Below, one piece after another: positions 62,565 to 64,000 of a stretch of 64,000 nt of DNA. Position 1 is the stretch's first letter; each line of letters opens with the position of its first letter. A program made the translations under genes and the position numbers. A model generated the notes under the pieces. That model saw only the letters and a program-made list of their open reading frames with translations, was not told the DNA's origin and searched no databases. The DNA lies in NCBI RefSeq assembly GCF_018381315.1, contig NZ_JAGZSD010000007.1:124001-188000 (forward strand), written 5' to 3'. Source of the DNA: Anaerostipes sp. (lineage in GTDB: Bacteria > Bacillota > Clostridia > Lachnospirales > Lachnospiraceae).

Positions 62565-63752
62565 TCAAAGATGCAGAGGCTCTAAACTCCGCTGCAGAAT
62601 TCCTTTCAAAGCCGCGATTAATACGCCATAATTTACGATCGGTACTTCTGCTCTCACACTTGTCTTAACCCTGTGCTTCATCTCCTTCGGATTCAGTGTA
62701 CAGCCTCCGCAGTGCACAATCAGATCATAGCCGCTTAGGTCATCAGGAAACGTACTGCCGCTGGACGTCTCAAAGATCAGATTCCTGCCTGTATATTCTG
62801 TCAGCCATCTTGGAATCTTGACAGTCCCTATATCATCGCACTGGCGGTGATGGGTACATCCTTCTGCAATCAGTATCCTGGATCCGTCCTTCAGACGCTC
62901 CACTGCCCTGGCTCCCTTCACTTCCTCTGCAAGATCTCCTTTATATCTGGCAAACAGAATCGAAAAGGATGTCAGAGGAATATCCTCTGGCACTATAGCT
63001 GCCACCTGCTCAAATGCCTGGGAATCTGTGATGATCAGAGCAGGTTTTTTCCCAATTTCCTGAAGCGTTTGTTCAAGTTCCGATTCTTTTACTACAATGG
63101 AGCAGGCTCCGCTCTCTAAAATATCCCGGATAGTCTGCTGCTGCGGAAGAATGAGCCTTCCTTTCGGGGCCGCAGAATCTATAGGGACCACCAGTACTAC
63201 AAAATCTCCCGGTGAAATCAAATCTCCCACAATCCTCTTTTCCTGCTCTTCCTGGGGAAGAAGCCTGCCGATCGCTTCCTTCAGTTCAAAAATACCTTCC
63301 TTTGTTACAGCACTGACAAAACAGGAATTTTTTTGCTCTTTCCTGCTGTCACTGCCCGATATATCTGATTTGTTATAGACAATTAAGTAGGGCAGTTTTC
63401 TGTCCTTGATCAGTTCCAGAATCCCATATTCAAACTCTGTAAGACCTGTCCCTGCGTCGGCAATAATCAGTGCTATATCTGTCTTCCTGAGAACTTCTTT
63501 TGCCTTTTCCACTCTCTTCCTGCCCAGCTCTCCTTCATCATCCAGCCCCGGGGTATCAATCATTACAACCGGCCCCAGCGGAAGAAGCTCCATAGCCTTA
63601 TAAACCGGATCGGTGGTTGTCCCTTTCACATCGGATACAATCGCCAGCTCCTGATCTGTCAACGCATTGACAATGCTGGATTTTCCCGCATTCCTTTTTC
63701 CAAACAATGCGATATGAATCCTGTCTCCTCTTGGTGTCTCATTTAAACCCAT
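62565..63752 (-). CDS. hydF: [FeFe]-hydrogenase maturation GTPase HydF
   Basis: Scaffold GTPase on which the hydrogenase diiron subcluster is assembled. 395 residues. GTPase domain with P-loop ALFGKRNAGKSSIVNAL (about 15-31), switch GTTTDPV, G3 DTPGLDD and YNKSD. The C-terminal cluster domain has EGCTHHRQCDD and HCGGCTLNP, the cysteine ligands. hydE, hydG and the hydrogenase are not in the window. Shows that the organism makes an [FeFe]-hydrogenase, thus an anaerobe. Confidence 0.96.
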   Translation of the reverse strand: MGLNETPRGDRIHIALFGKRNAGKSSIVNALTDQELAIVSDVKGTTTDPVYKAMELLPLGPVVMIDTPGLDDEGELGRKRVEKAKEVLRKTDIALIIADAGTGLTEFEYGILELIKDRKLPYLIVYNKSDISGSDSRKEQKNSCFVSAVTKEGIFELKEAIGRLLPQEEQEKRIVGDLISPGDFVVLVVPIDSAAPKGRLILPQQQTIRDILESGACSIVVKESELEQTLQEIGKKPALIITDSQAFEQVAAIVPEDIPLTSFSILFARYKGDLAEEVKGARAVERLKDGSRILIAEGCTHHRQCDDIGTVKIPRWLTEYTGRNLIFETSSGSTFPDDLSGYDLIVHCGGCTLNPKEMKHRVKTSVRAEVPIVNYGVLIAALKGILQRSLEPLHL

Positions 63753-63798
63753 CGTCTGTCTCCTTTACTTGCTGCCTTGATTCGTTATTTTCTTTTTC

Positions 63799-63827
63799 AG
63801 TATATAACACCTAAAGTTTTGAATCAA
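63799..63827 (-). promoter_or_regulatory. Promoter of hydF
   Basis: Minus-strand TTGATT (63827-63822), 17-base spacer, TATACT (63804-63799). Confidence 0.7.
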
Positions 63828-63853
63828 TAGAACGCAGCCAATGAAAAAAGAAG

Positions 63854-64000
63854 ATAGAACAAAGTGGGCATGCCACCTCAGCTCCCCACCTCTCATTCTT
63901 TGAGGGGCTTGTACACTTTGCGCGCCAAATGCGATTTGCCAAAGGCAAATAAATTCCTCGCGCATTTGTGCGCATCCTGCACTGAGTGCTTTTTATTTCA
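63854..64000. repeat. Structured intergenic repeat, copy B (runs off window)
   Basis: Aligns with 4981-5126. Between CTTTGAGGGGCTTGTA and the end the two copies differ at only a few positions. The window ends inside the expected terminal hairpin (TTTTTATTTCA). Confidence 0.85.

Noticed and set aside
63765..63965. 66-codon minus-strand frame upstream of hydF
   Set aside because: It overlaps repeat copy B and the hydF promoter and has no homologous equivalent in copy A.

Overview
The window looks like a chromosomal segment of an anaerobic, spore-forming Clostridia species, most likely Lachnospiraceae. This is inferred from the Firmicutes gene order cysE-cysS-mrnC-rlmB-sigH, an [FeFe]-hydrogenase maturase (hydF), an Rrf2/IscR-nifS-nifU-mnmA cluster, a T-box leader, a yybP-ykoY leader and moderate-to-low GC. 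Most genes are on the minus strand. No rRNA and no CRISPR array was seen.

Layout. 1-3.6 kb: Fe-S cluster and tRNA-thiolation operon under an Rrf2 repressor. 3.6-4.9 kb: a polysaccharide flippase on the plus strand. 5.2-10.2 kb: a BMP-type (nucleoside-like) ABC importer. 10.3-16.6 kb: trpS, tRNA-Thr, and a cysE-cysS-mrnC-rlmB-sigH-phosphatase operon behind a cysteine T-box. 16.6-20 kb: an ABC-2 exporter with a palindromic operator, then bioB-bioY behind a BirA box. 20-26.7 kb: a degenerate HPr-like protein, a large hybrid sensor kinase, and a P-type cation ATPase behind a candidate Mn2+ riboswitch. 26.7-33 kb: complete F-type ATP synthase operon (atpBEFHAGDC).

33.9-46.2 kb is an AT-rich integrated island in a tRNA-Leu(TAG) gene. 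It is bounded by 55-bp direct repeats of the tRNA 3' half and has a tyrosine integrase next to the intact tRNA. It carries secreted proteins and lipoproteins, a ribbon-helix-helix regulator with a shared bidirectional promoter, a duplicated 20-residue basic peptide gene, an M48 protease, a VirD4/TraD-like ATPase, a replication-relaxation protein, a very large palindrome, and a second frameshifted Tn916-like integrase flanked by 24-bp inverted repeats. Its left end holds decayed tRNA copies.

46.2-64 kb: a seven-gene tRNA cluster (Pro, Gly, Arg, His, Gln, Lys, Leu), pcrA, a DUF1836 regulator, a YerC/TrpR-like regulator, an orphan substrate-binding lipoprotein, a two-component system divergent from an ABC-2 exporter (linearmycin-resistance-like layout), a CNNM/CBS transporter, a second UvrD-type helicase, gltX and hydF. 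A structured intergenic repeat occurs at 4981 and at the very end of the window. Shorter related pieces lie between the T-box and cysE and inside the ATPase leader.
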